Below, in pieces: positions 26,440 to 34,978 of a stretch of 64,000 nucleotides of DNA (positions are counted from its first letter, which is position 1; every line of letters starts with the position of its first letter). A program made the position numbers and the translations under genes. Origin of the DNA: NCEH01 sp002257205 (GTDB lineage Bacteria; Pseudomonadota; Alphaproteobacteria; Rhizobiales; Xanthobacteraceae); assembly GCF_043195105.1 (NCBI RefSeq), contig NZ_JBAFWO010000014.1; one strand, written 5' to 3'. The notes under the pieces were generated by a model. It had not been told where the DNA came from. It saw only the letters and a program-made list of their open reading frames with translations, and did no database searches.

Positions 26440-27428
26440 ATCTCCTCGCTTCTGCGCCAAAGCTTTTCGGCCGCGTCCGGGTCGATCGCATAGGCTTCGA
26501 CGCCGGTCAGGCGATTGGCCCGATCTTCGCTGCCCAGATTGACGGAACCGCCCTCCGGCAGCACGGGCGTGATGTCGGAATCGGCGCAGTACACACCGCC
26601 TTTGCCGTCAAGCTGCGGGCTGACCGCGCACCAGACGTGGGTGGCCGCTCCCTGCGGCACCGATTTCAGGTCGCGACTCAGATCGACGACCGGCCGATCA
26701 TTCTCATCGACGAACCCGGTCTTTTTCAGCATTTCCACCCCGACGTGCGAACCGAGATTGGTTCCTGCGATCCCGCCGGGATGGAGCGCGAACGCGCGGA
26801 TGCCCACTTCCTTGCCGCGCCGGTCGAGGGCGACCGCGAAGAGGATGTTGGCCGTCTTCGACTGACCATAGGCCTTGAAAGGCTCATAGGCGCGGCGCTC
26901 GAAATTGATGTCGTCGAAAACGACCGGCGAGAAGCGGTGTCCGGCGGACGAGACCGAGACGACGCGCGCGCCACCGGCCCGCTGAAGTGCCGGCCAGAGC
27001 CGCAGGGTCAGTCGAAAATGGCCAAGGTGGTTGGTGGACAACTGCAGCTCATTGCCATGCGCATCGCGCTTCAACTCGGGGAGCGCCATGATGCCGGCGT
27101 TGTTGATGAGCAGGTGAAGCGGCAGACCCGATTCAACGAAGTCGCGTGCGAAGCGATCAATCGAGTGGGGATCGGTGAGGTCCATCGATTGAACCTCCAT
27201 GCCGCCGCCTGCTTCGGCGATGGCCTTGCGCGCGCGCTCGACGTCACGCGCCGGCACGATCACCCGCGCGCCGGCGGAAGCGAGCGTGCGCGCCGTTTCA
27301 AGCCCAAGGCCCGAATAGCCGCCCGTCACGATCGCCACACGACCTACGAGGTTGACGCCCTTGATAACGTCCACGGTCGTCGAAGCCCGGCCAAACCCGC
27401 TGCCGATCGGTGCCTGTGCTGTGGTCAT
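26415..27428 (-). CDS. Short-chain dehydrogenase/reductase (retinol dehydrogenase-like)
   Basis: The 337-residue protein has the extended-N-terminus SDR layout: GGYSGLGLETARTLASAGAR near residue 36, NNAGIMALPE, NHLGHFRLT, Ser in SVSSAGHRF, and the catalytic pair in YGQSK near residue 195. It is longer than a classical SDR because of about 30 N-terminal and 50 C-terminal residues, as in the WW-domain oxidoreductase/retinol dehydrogenase-like group. It uses NAD(P) to reduce or oxidise an unknown alcohol or carbonyl. It lies 51 bases downstream of the aldo/keto reductase, likely the same operon. Confidence 0.9.
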   Translation of the reverse strand: MTTAQAPIGSGFGRASTTVDVIKGVNLVGRVAIVTGGYSGLGLETARTLASAGARVIVPARDVERARKAIAEAGGGMEVQSMDLTDPHSIDRFARDFVESGLPLHLLINNAGIMALPELKRDAHGNELQLSTNHLGHFRLTLRLWPALQRAGGARVVSVSSAGHRFSPVVFDDINFERRAYEPFKAYGQSKTANILFAVALDRRGKEVGIRAFALHPGGIAGTNLGSHVGVEMLKKTGFVDENDRPVVDLSRDLKSVPQGAATHVWCAVSPQLDGKGGVYCADSDITPVLPEGGSVNLGSEDRANRLTGVEAYAIDPDAAEKLWRRSEEITGISVQS

Positions 27429-27479
27429 TGCTAGATCTCCGTTTTCATGAAGCCGTGGGCCAGCTTGTTGCGGTTAAGC

Positions 27480-28541
27480 CTAAAGACCCGATGGTGCCGG
27501 CGCGGTTCGCCCATCCACCGTCATGCCGGGAAAGCCGAGCATCGGAGCGAGCGTTGCGTTATTCTCGGCCGGAAAGTTCAGCTTCGGCTTGGAGACATCG
27601 TCGAGCTTCTTGATCTGCTCCGCCGACAGCGTGAGGTCGATGGAATCGAGGTTGGCGAGGAGCTGATCGACACGCCTCGCGCCGATAAGCGTGGAACTCA
27701 CTCCGGGCCGCGACCGGACCCAGGCCAGCGCGACCGACGCTGAACTAACGCCCGCTTCCGAAGCGACGGCCGCGACCGCCTCAATGACGTCGTAGTCGGC
27801 TTCGCTTGGGACGCCCACCAAGCCCGTGCGCTTGGTATCGACATCGCCGCCGTTCCCGCGTTTGAACTTGCCGCTCAGGAACCCGCTCTTCAAAGGTGAC
27901 CAGGGCATGATGCCCATTCCCAGCGCTTGAGCCATCGGAAAGAGTTCCCCCTCGCTTGTGCGCTCAAGCAACGAATATTCGAGTTGCAGCGCGATGATCG
28001 GCGCCCAACCGCGGAAGTGGGCTATCGTCTGAGCTTCAGCCGTCTTCCAGGCGGGAATGTCAGAGAATCCCACGTAGCGAATCTTGCCCGCCGTCACGAG
28101 ATCGTCGAGACCGCGAAGCGTCTCCTCGACGGGCGCGGTTTGATCCCAGTTGTGGAGCCAGTAAATGTCGATGTAGTCGGTCTGCAGACGCTTCAGCGAG
28201 GCCTCGCATTGCTGGATGAGCGCCTTGCGCCCCGCGCCGCCGCCGTTGGGGTCTCCGGGAAATAGATTGCAGTAGAACTTCGTGCTCAGCACGATCCCGT
28301 CGCGGCGAACATCCCGCTGCCGAAGGTAGTCGCCGACGATCGTCTCGGAATGCCCGCCGGTGTAGATATTCGCCGTATCGATGAAGTTGCCGCCGCGATC
28401 GAGATAGGTAGACATCATCTCATGCGAGACTTCTTCGCTCGCACCCCAGCCGGCGTCTTCGCCGAATGTCATGGAGCCGAGGCACAGCGGACTTACGCGC
28501 AAGCCCGACCGGCCCAGCGTGATGAAATGGTTAAGAGGCAT
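27480..28541 (-). CDS. Aldo/keto reductase
   Basis: The 353-residue protein starts FITLGRSGLRVSPLCLGSMT, has GEDAGWGASEEVS, and shows the tetrad: Asp and Tyr in FIDTANIYTGGHSE, Lys in VLSTKFYCN and His in YWLHNWD. GIMPWSPLKSGFLSGKF and the ALAWVRSRPGVSSTLIGAR segment complete the TIM barrel and NADPH site. It belongs to the group around YajO/Tas-like reductases that act on aldehydes and ketones. The AraC gene at 28641 is divergent, about 100 bases away, and is the obvious regulator of this AKR-SDR pair. Confidence 0.93.
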   Translation of the reverse strand: MPLNHFITLGRSGLRVSPLCLGSMTFGEDAGWGASEEVSHEMMSTYLDRGGNFIDTANIYTGGHSETIVGDYLRQRDVRRDGIVLSTKFYCNLFPGDPNGGGAGRKALIQQCEASLKRLQTDYIDIYWLHNWDQTAPVEETLRGLDDLVTAGKIRYVGFSDIPAWKTAEAQTIAHFRGWAPIIALQLEYSLLERTSEGELFPMAQALGMGIMPWSPLKSGFLSGKFKRGNGGDVDTKRTGLVGVPSEADYDVIEAVAAVASEAGVSSASVALAWVRSRPGVSSTLIGARRVDQLLANLDSIDLTLSAEQIKKLDDVSKPKLNFPAENNATLAPMLGFPGMTVDGRTAPAPSGL

Positions 28542-28612
28542 GCAGGACTCCTTTGGTTGGCGAGGGTTGCTCCTTGATAAGACGTCCGCTTTGAATGATG
28601 AATGATTGATCG

Positions 28613-28631
28613 TGCGAGATTCATGCGAGAT
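28613..28631. promoter_or_regulatory. Tandem 8-base direct repeats between AKR and AraC genes
   Basis: TGCGAGAT occurs at 28613-28620 and again at 28624-28631, an 11-base period, which is one helical turn. Direct half-sites at such spacing suit an AraC-type protein. The site precedes the AraC start at 28641 and faces the divergent AKR promoter. Function inferred. Confidence 0.45.
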
Positions 28632-28640
28632 AGTACAATT

Positions 28641-29612
28641 ATGCGCACCGACCCGCTCTCAGATGTCCTTGATCTCGCCGATGCTCGCTGCGTGCTGACC
28701 GGCACGCTCATTGCCGGAGGCGGATGGGCGCGAAAATTCAAGCGCTCGGACGCGATCAAGTTTCTTGCCGTTGTCCGAGGGACGTGCTGGCTGTCGACCG
28801 AAGGCAGCCCGGCCGTTCCGGCTCGCTTCGAGGCCGGCGACGTCGTAATCACGAACGGAGCCCCAGGTGTCATCCTCGCCAGCGCTGCGGAATGGCTGGC
28901 GAATGCTCTTTCCACACCGCTTGAACGGGATGCAGACGGCAACCTGCGCGCCGGGGACGGCTCCGATTTCATGATGATCGGAGGGCTGCTGGAGGTCAAC
29001 GAGCAGCGATGCGGCTTTTTGCGGGAAAGTCTCCCTCCGCTGGTACATGCCAACGGTCAGAGAAGCGAAGCCGCCAAGCTTCGCTGGATCCTTACAGAAT
29101 TGGCAGAGGAGACGCAGCGCAAACGCGCCGGTTCGACGACTGCGATCATGCACTTGGCAAAGCTGCTGTTCGTGGAGGCTTTACGGCTGCACATCGAATC
29201 CACGAAATCGGACAAATCTGGGTGGCTCATCGCGCTTGACGACAGGCGCATCTCTATCGCGCTCCGAGAAATACATGCTCAACCGTCGCATGCGTGGAAT
29301 TTAGAGGAACTGGCGAGGCTGTCCGGAATGTCGCGGACATCCTTCGCGGTACAGTTTCGCGATGTCGTTGGCATCCCGCCTTTGACCTACGTGCTCAACT
29401 GGCGGATGCGCCTGGCCGAAAGAGAGCTGAGCGAGACAGATCACTCCGTTGCCGATATCGCCTGGTCACTCGGATATGGGTCCGAGAGCGCCTTTAGCAA
29501 CGCTTTCAGCCGGGCGACCGGCGTGTCGCCAGGCCGCTTCCGAAAGGAGGCGATGCAGACCTATGCCGAACGCCGACGCAAGGTGGACCGCCGCGCGGTC
29601 GAAGCCGAATAG
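28641..29612 (+). CDS. AraC-family regulator with cupin sensor
   Basis: From MRTDPLSDVLDLADARCVLT the 323-residue protein has an N-terminal cupin domain (FLAVVRGTCWLSTEG, FEAGDVVITNGAPGVIL) and a C-terminal AraC domain with WNLEELARLSGMSRTSFAVQ and the second helix-turn-helix HSVADIAWSLGYGSESAFSN followed by AFSRATGVSPGRFR. Two earlier in-frame ATGs (28602, 28623) exist, but family members begin with the DPLSDVL block, so 28641 is preferred. It is divergent from the AKR-SDR operon and probably activates it in response to the substrate. Confidence 0.88.
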   Translation: MRTDPLSDVLDLADARCVLTGTLIAGGGWARKFKRSDAIKFLAVVRGTCWLSTEGSPAVPARFEAGDVVITNGAPGVILASAAEWLANALSTPLERDADGNLRAGDGSDFMMIGGLLEVNEQRCGFLRESLPPLVHANGQRSEAAKLRWILTELAEETQRKRAGSTTAIMHLAKLLFVEALRLHIESTKSDKSGWLIALDDRRISIALREIHAQPSHAWNLEELARLSGMSRTSFAVQFRDVVGIPPLTYVLNWRMRLAERELSETDHSVADIAWSLGYGSESAFSNAFSRATGVSPGRFRKEAMQTYAERRRKVDRRAVEAE

Positions 29613-30382
29613 GTTTCTGTGGCCCAATGCTTCATCGGTTGCGGGAGAACGCGGGGGATCTTGTGTGGAGCAATCGCCGTCACTTTTGGAAGGGTGCAGA
29701 ATCGTCTGGAGGAAATGGCCGGGTTCTATCTCGCGATCCGTCAGTCGGTGGAGACGGCGCTGCGGCGGTGGCACGCAAGTAGGCCGCGATAGCTTGGGTT
29801 CCGTGGCCAAAAGAACGTCACAGGCAGCACTCGTGTCTGACGGCCTTTTCAAAACGCGGGCAAGATCTTTGCATGAGACTGTCGGAAGCGCCGTCAAATC
29901 GGTCCGCTATAATTGGACCGATGAGTGACCATCAGTGGAAATCAACGGCTTAACGCAATCCGATTTGCAGTCAACAATGGAGGACGAATGATCAATGAGC
30001 TATCCTGTAGCCCTATATCTTTCCTAAGCCATTTCCCTCCGGACCCCTCCAGGGCATCGCATCCCCCTACTTCCACTCGAATATTTTTTTCCGCCCCAAG
30101 CATCTGATATGTTTGAAAAATAACTTTAGCGGCTGAGCATACCGTGAACTGTACCGTCAAAAACCTAGCCCTTTGATTTTGCTGGCTTTTCAGAGGCGAA
30201 CCTAGCTGGAAAAATTCTGTGAACTATCGGCATCTATTGGCCACTTCGCAGAGAGGCACAGATCGCAAACGTCGAATCTGACGCACGGATAAAGTACCGC
30301 CAAAACTGGCAATATCAATGCTCCCATCTTGATCCCGGATCGTTGGGATCTAGCACATTGCGTGTACGATAGAGGTTGAGAG
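29613..30382. other. Gene-free region holding a dispersed repeat copy
   Basis: No supported gene lies between the AraC stop and the relic at 30384. The segment from about 30065 to 30312 matches about 53985-54240 with scattered differences. An identical run of 25 bases covers 30213-30237. The motif TACCG(T/C)CAAAA appears on both sides of this core at 30152 and 30295. Confidence 0.6.
30065..30312. repeat. Dispersed repeat, copy A
   Basis: Homologous to copy B (about 53985-54240) and, over its core only, to copy C near 4440. Core ACTATCGGCATC at 30223-30234; flanking boxes resembling GTACCGTCAAAA at 30151 and 30294 are about 143 bases apart, nearly the same spacing as in copy B. It directly precedes the relic gene at 30384. 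Confidence 0.6.
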
Positions 30383-30383
30383 G

Positions 30384-30600
30384 GTGAAGACAGTTTCTCG
30401 GGAAGAGCTCTGCGAGCAGGTTTGGTTCAAACCCATGACTAAATTTGCCGCAGACTATGGTGTACGTGTACGGCGTTGAAGAAGATCTGTGATCGCCACC
30501 AAATTCCGACACCAGAAAGTGGGGTACTGGGCGAAGCTGGATACGGCTAACGGGTAAACAAGGAAGCCCTACCGTCACTGACCGAAGCAAACTTAGCTTA
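30384..30600 (+). pseudogene. Relic of an island-associated protein with a REELYEQVW-type N-terminus
   Basis: GTG at 30384, with AGAGG upstream, begins VKTVSREELCEQVWFKPMTK and FAADYGV, then the frame stops at about 30477. In another frame follow LKKICDRHQIPTP and, after a further shift, GYWAKL and KEALPSLTEANL. These blocks in this order are the N-terminus of a hypothetical protein family I know from integrative elements of alphaproteobacteria (SREELY-VW...ICDRH-IP-P-RGYWAK). At least two frameshifts and the loss of the rest make it non-functional. No integrase is found beside it. Confidence 0.55.
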
Positions 30601-30816
30601 CAGTCAGAATATCAGGAAGTTCCGAGTAGTATCTGTCTCCGTCGGTGCGCGAAGCCAAAAAGAAGGCAGCATGATTCCCAACAGGCTGCGACTTGGTGAA
30701 CTGCGGCACCTGGGGATCCGCGCTCGCGACCGGGGCACCTTGTCGCGGTGGGCCGTTCTTCAACAGTCCCGACGCTTGCGGCAATAGGCCAGAGCCGCCC
30801 CGGTAGATCCTTGGCG

Positions 30817-31706
30817 CTATCGCCACCGCTTTACGTGGTCGACCAGGGCCCGAAGCTTCGGGGCAAGATTCCGCCGGTTGGGGAAATACAGAAAGAAGCC
30901 CGCAAATGGCGGGCAAAAGTCTTCGAGAAGAGGCACCAACTGGCCGGATGAGACATAGGGCCTGAAGGTCTCTCCATGCCGAAAGTTATGCCTCCGCCCG
31001 CGCAGGCGGTGCGGATCATCAGCCACATGTCATTGGTGGTGATCTCTGGATCGACGGCGACGTCGTACTCACGCCCTTCTTCGCCGAACTCCCAGCGGTA
31101 AGGCGCTGTCTGCGGCGCGGGACGCCAGCCGATGCAGCGATGCTGCGCCAGCTCGGACGGATGCGAAGGCTTGCCGAACCGCTCGATATAGGCAGGTGCG
31201 GCGACCACGGTCTGGCGCTGCTCGCCCGACACCGGGATGGCGATCATGTCCTGGTCGATCACTTCGCCAAGCCGCACCCCCGCATCATATCCCTCCGCCA
31301 CGATGTCGAATTCCTCATCCGTGACGGTCACGTCGATCTGAACAGCCGGATTGGCGTCAGCGAAGCCGGCCAGCAGTGGCCCTGAGATGAAACGTTCCGC
31401 GATCGATGACACCGCCAGCCGCAAAAGGCCGCTCGGCGCGCTGTCCTGATCCGCTGCGGCGTCCAGGGCCAGGCCGACCTCGGCGATGGCCGGCGCCACG
31501 CGCTGGAAAAGCTGCTCACCGACTTCGGTCAGGCTGACGCTACGCGTCGTGCGCTGGATCAGCGCGACGCCAAGGCGATCCTCGAGGCGACGGATGGTCT
31601 GGCTTACCGCCGGCCGCGTCACGCCCAGGTGCTCGGCGGCCGCGCGGAAGCTTCGCCTCTCCGCGACGGCCAGAAAGACAGAGATTCCAGTGAGATCGAT
31701 AGCCAT
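30817..31706 (-). pseudogene. LysR-family regulator with a one-base deletion near the C-terminus
   Basis: From MAIDLTGISVFLAVAERRSF the protein has the LysR helix-turn-helix (AAAEHLGVTRPAVSQTIRRL) and an effector domain with SGLLRLAVSS and DEEFDIVAEGYDAGVRLGEV. At about 30971-30976 one base is missing: the frame turns from GITFGME to nonsense, while the expected ETFRPYVSSGQLVPLLEDFC and GFFLYFPNRRNLAPKLRALV follow in the next frame to a stop at 30817. The last 50 or so residues are thus scrambled. The gene diverges from the AKR at 31804, which also has a single-base deletion. The start at 31706 is preferred to one at 31802, which would span the operator. Confidence 0.85.
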
Positions 31707-31707
31707 T

Positions 31708-31724
31708 GGTAAGCTGAATTTACC
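31708..31724. promoter_or_regulatory. LysR-type T-N11-A box
   Basis: GGTAA at 31708-31712 and TTACC at 31720-31724 form a dyad with 7 bases between the arms, giving the T-N11-A pattern (31710 and 31722) of LysR operators. It abuts the LysR start at 31706 and lies 80 bases from the divergent AKR. Confidence 0.6.
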
Positions 31725-31803
31725 AGCGCAGTTATCATTGGGCAAGTTGTCCGGTGGGCTGACGGCCCCTAGTTTTCGATCAGCGAATTCAGAGGGACCC
31801 AAA

Positions 31804-32861
31804 ATGACGCTTACTGACTACAGGTTGCTGGGACGCTCGGGTTTGCGTGTTTCGCCGTTGAGCCTGGGCACCATGAGTTTGGATCGGATTGGGGCTGGGG
31901 TGCGGATAGTAACGAGGCCCGCCGCATCTTCGATCTCTACATCGATCGAGGCGGCAATTTCATCGATACCTCGGTGAACTACACCAACGGGGCGGCCGAA
32001 CGCTTCCTCGGGGAATTCGTCGGCGACAAGAGGGAGCGGCTCGTTCTCGCGACGAAGTTTACGATGGCCCGCGAGCCCGGCAATCCCAATTCGGGCGGCA
32101 ACCATCGCCTCAACATGGTGCGGTCTGTCGAGCAAAGTCTGAGGCAGCTCGTCACCGACCGGATCGATCTCTTCTACCTCCACGGATGGGACATGACGAC
32201 CCCGCCGGAAGAAGTGATGCGGGCCCTCGACGACCTCGTCCGGTCCGGCAAGATCCTCTATCTCGGCATCTGCAATACGCCTGCCTGGCGGATCGCCGAA
32301 ATGCAGGCACTCGCCGCCAAGCGGGGATGGTCGCCCTTCGTCGCGCTCCAGATCGAATACAGCCTGGTGGAGCCCACCGTCGAGCATGAGCTCATGCCGA
32401 TGGCCGCAACGATGGGGCTCGGCGTACTCCCCTGGTCGCCGCTGGGTGGCGGCGTGCTGGCCGGCAAATACTCCAAGGCGGATGTCTGGGATTCACGCGA
32501 TACCGCGGTGTCCCCCAGCCGCAAGGGCGTCATCGCTTCATCGGGGCATCTCACCGAGCGCTCGATCGAGATAGCGCAGGAAGTTCGCGAGGTGGCCGAG
32601 GAAGTGGGATCGACGCCGTCCCAGATCGCACTGGCGTGGACGCTCGCGAACCCGACGGTCGTGTCGCCCATCATGGGCGCCCGAACCCTCGCCCAGGCGG
32701 AGGAAAATCTGGACGCTCTCGAAGTGACGCTGTCGCCAGAGCAACTCGATCGCCTGAACCGGGTCAGCGAACCCGATCCGATATTCCCGGCCCGCTTCGT
32801 GGAACGCCCCTTGGTTCAGCAGCTCATCTTCGGCGGCGCTTCCGTGGCTCGCCGCAGCTGA
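31804..32861 (+). pseudogene. Aldo/keto reductase with a one-base deletion near the N-terminus
   Basis: The start reads MTLTDYRLLGRSGLRVSPLS and LGTMS; then a missing T at about 31876 (GTTTGG for GTTTTGG) shifts the frame to a stop at 31977. In the restored frame the sequence is GSDWGWGADSNEARRIFDLY, FIDTSVNYTNGAAERFLGEF with Asp and Tyr of the tetrad, Lys in LVLATKFTMA, His in YLHGWD, and a normal end at 32861. The downstream frame could start internally at 31974 (MNYTNGAAE) but would lack the first barrel strand and the Asp. Close relative of the AKR at 27480 by layout. Confidence 0.85.
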
Positions 32862-32903
32862 AAGACCAATCGCCTCCCGCATGCAAACGAAAGGAACGAT
32901 CCC

Positions 32904-33455
32904 ATGACCCTCTTTTCATTGCGTTCCCGCCTTGCAGGCGCGGGCCCCAGGCTGCTTATCGCCTCGGCATTCCTGGCCGTCATCGCGCCGGCACATGCCA
33001 AGATCACAGGATCCGACCCCGGCGCGGAGATCCATGACACTGCCGTCGAAGGACGAAACAAGGCCATCGTCCACGATGCTTTCGAGAAATGGCGTGAAGG
33101 CACCTACGTCTTTGCCGCGCTGCTCGCCCCCGATGTCGTCTGGACGATCCACGGCTCTGGCCCGGTGGCGGGCACGTACCGCAGCCAGGACGACTTTGTC
33201 GAACGGGCGTCGCGCCCCCTGACAAGCCGTCTCGCCACCCCGGTCGTACCGGAGGTGCGCAGTATCTATGCCGTCGGAGACACGGTTCTCATCCGCTTCG
33301 ACGGTTCGGCGACGACAACCTCGGGCGCACCGTATCGCAACCAGTTCCTCTGGATGTTCCGGATGAAGGACGGCTTGGTCATCGAGGCAGAGGCGTTTCT
33401 GGATCTCGTCGCCTACCAGCAGGTCGTCGAAAACAACGAGCCGCGCGCGCAATAG
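32904..33455 (+). CDS. Exported NTF2-like (ketosteroid isomerase-type) protein
   Basis: The 183-residue product starts with a signal peptide (RLLIASAFLAVIAPAHA, cleavage near residue 32) and continues with a SnoaL-like domain: AIVHDAFEKWREGTYVFAAL, LAPDVVWTIHGSGPVAGTYR, FDGSATTTSGAPYRNQFLWM. It is a periplasmic member of the NTF2-like superfamily; the reaction is unknown. It begins 42 bases after the damaged AKR gene and may have been co-transcribed with it. Confidence 0.85.
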   Translation: MTLFSLRSRLAGAGPRLLIASAFLAVIAPAHAKITGSDPGAEIHDTAVEGRNKAIVHDAFEKWREGTYVFAALLAPDVVWTIHGSGPVAGTYRSQDDFVERASRPLTSRLATPVVPEVRSIYAVGDTVLIRFDGSATTTSGAPYRNQFLWMFRMKDGLVIEAEAFLDLVAYQQVVENNEPRAQ

Positions 33456-33585
33456 CCGGAGGTCGCGCGGCCGTTCCACGGCCAGCCTCGCGCGCCGCGC
33501 GCGGGTCAACCGGCCTCGAAACCCCGGCGGCACCCCGTTCGGCGTTCGGCGCGGCCCACTACCACAGCCGCCTTTTGGGAGCCCG

Positions 33586-33924
33586 ATGATGCGACACGCA
33601 TTTGCAGTCCTGATGACCGCCACACTCTTGAGCCAGTCCGTACAAGCTGAGGAAACCACATTGCAAGCGAACCATCCCTATGCCGGCATGTGGGTGACCG
33701 ACGATGGTCGTGTCCGCCACGAACTCCTGCCCAATGGTCGCTATGTCGAGGCGCGCGGCACACGCGAGCGCGCCTATGAAGGCCGTTATGAAGTCGCCGG
33801 CACGCATATCGAATATTGGGACGACAAGGGCTTCACCGCCGACGGCGACTTCGTGGACCTCGACACCTTGCATCACGGCGGCATGATATTGCGCCGTCGA
33901 GCGGATTCAACGGCAAAGCCCTGA
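33586..33924 (+). CDS. Atu4866-like exported small protein
   Basis: The 112-residue protein has a signal peptide (MMRHAFAVLMTATLLSQSVQA) and the compact beta domain of the Agrobacterium Atu4866 family: NHPYAGMWVTDDGRVRHEL, LPNGRYVEARG, YEGRYEVAGTHIEYWDDKGF and TADGDFVDLDTLHHGGMILR. The Atu4866 structure is streptavidin-like. Copies without a signal are often fused or adjacent to reductases. The function is unknown. About 130 bases of GC-rich non-coding sequence precede it. Confidence 0.85.
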   Translation: MMRHAFAVLMTATLLSQSVQAEETTLQANHPYAGMWVTDDGRVRHELLPNGRYVEARGTRERAYEGRYEVAGTHIEYWDDKGFTADGDFVDLDTLHHGGMILRRRADSTAKP

Positions 33925-33952
33925 CGCCGCGTCGCTGGCCCGATTGGGCGGC

Positions 33953-34978
33953 CTATCGGGTCCTCCCGACCAGAGAAGTCGCCGCCGCAACGATCGCCGC
34001 GCGGGGCTCGCGCGGGGTCCAGCCGAGCACGTCCTGAGCTTTCTCATTCGATGTCTTCTTGGCGTAGCCAAGGTCGGCAACGAAAGGACGCATCTCGCTG
34101 TTGAAGCGGGCGGCGATGCGGACCACGAAGTCGGGGAGCGCCCGCGTCGGGACCCGCTTGGCTGCATCGCCAAGCGCGGCCCTGATAGTGGCGCCGATTT
34201 CCTTCAGGTTGAGCGCTCGGCCGTTCGACAGCAGGAACCGCTCACCGGCCGCAGCCGGGTTGGTCATCGCCATGACATGCGCGCTGGCCACGTCGCGGAC
34301 ATCGACCACGGGTATGAAGAGGTTCGGGACCACCGGCATCGCGCCGTCGAGCATGCGCTGGACGATGTGGTTCGCCCCGGAAATCTCCTTGCCCATCACC
34401 GGCCCCATGACCGCTACCGGCAACATCGTCGTCAGTTCCAGGCCGCCGTCCTCGGCGGCGATGAAATCCCAGGCCGCGCGTTCGGCAAGGGTCTTGCTCT
34501 TGCCGTAGGCATCGACGCCGGGCCCATCGAGAATCGTCCAGTCGGCTTCGGTGAACACATGGTCGTTATGCGGGTGCCCCCAGCTCACGGCGTGGAATGC
34601 GGAGGTAAGAACAACCCGCTTTACCCCCGCGTCGCGGGCCGCGCGCAGCACGCGCAGCGTGCCTTCGCGCGCGGGGACGATCACATCCTCCTCGTTCGCG
34701 ACCCGCCCGGGCTGGACCGGCGAGGCGACATGCAGGACGACATCCATGCCGGCGACGGCCTCCGCCCAGCCCTGGTCGCAGAGGAGATCGGCCGCGACGA
34801 AGCTCAGCCCGTCGGAATGAACCATGCCCGCGTCCTTGAGGACGCCACGCGCCGCCGCTTCCTTGTCCAGCGACCGGATGGTGGAGCGGACGAGATGGCC
34901 TTGCTCCAGAAGCTTGAGGATACAATGCCCGGCGATGAAGCCGGAACCGCCGGTGACAAGAACGCGCTGCTGATTCAT
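33953..34978 (-). CDS. NAD(P)-dependent epimerase/aldehyde reductase (dihydroflavonol reductase-like)
   Basis: The 341-residue protein is an extended SDR: VLVTGGSGFIAGHCILKLLE near the N-terminus, SFVAADLL, VLHVASPV, TSAFHAVSWG and the catalytic YGKSK near residue 157, followed by the substrate-binding region with GERFLLSNGRALNLKEIG. It is of the group that reduces aldehydes and ketones such as methylglyoxal or dihydroflavonol-type substrates. Its ATG overlaps the stop of the upstream AraC gene by four bases, so the regulator and the enzyme are one leftward operon. Confidence 0.9.
   Translation of the reverse strand: MNQQRVLVTGGSGFIAGHCILKLLEQGHLVRSTIRSLDKEAAARGVLKDAGMVHSDGLSFVAADLLCDQGWAEAVAGMDVVLHVASPVQPGRVANEEDVIVPAREGTLRVLRAARDAGVKRVVLTSAFHAVSWGHPHNDHVFTEADWTILDGPGVDAYGKSKTLAERAAWDFIAAEDGGLELTTMLPVAVMGPVMGKEISGANHIVQRMLDGAMPVVPNLFIPVVDVRDVASAHVMAMTNPAAAGERFLLSNGRALNLKEIGATIRAALGDAAKRVPTRALPDFVVRIAARFNSEMRPFVADLGYAKKTSNEKAQDVLGWTPREPRAAIVAAATSLVGRTR

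Noticed and set aside
30593..30916. Minus-strand reading ending DRYYSELPDILTVS downstream of the LysR relic
   Set aside because: Looks protein-like but I do not recognise it, it has no start of its own and it overlaps the LysR frame; may be the tail of a lost gene.
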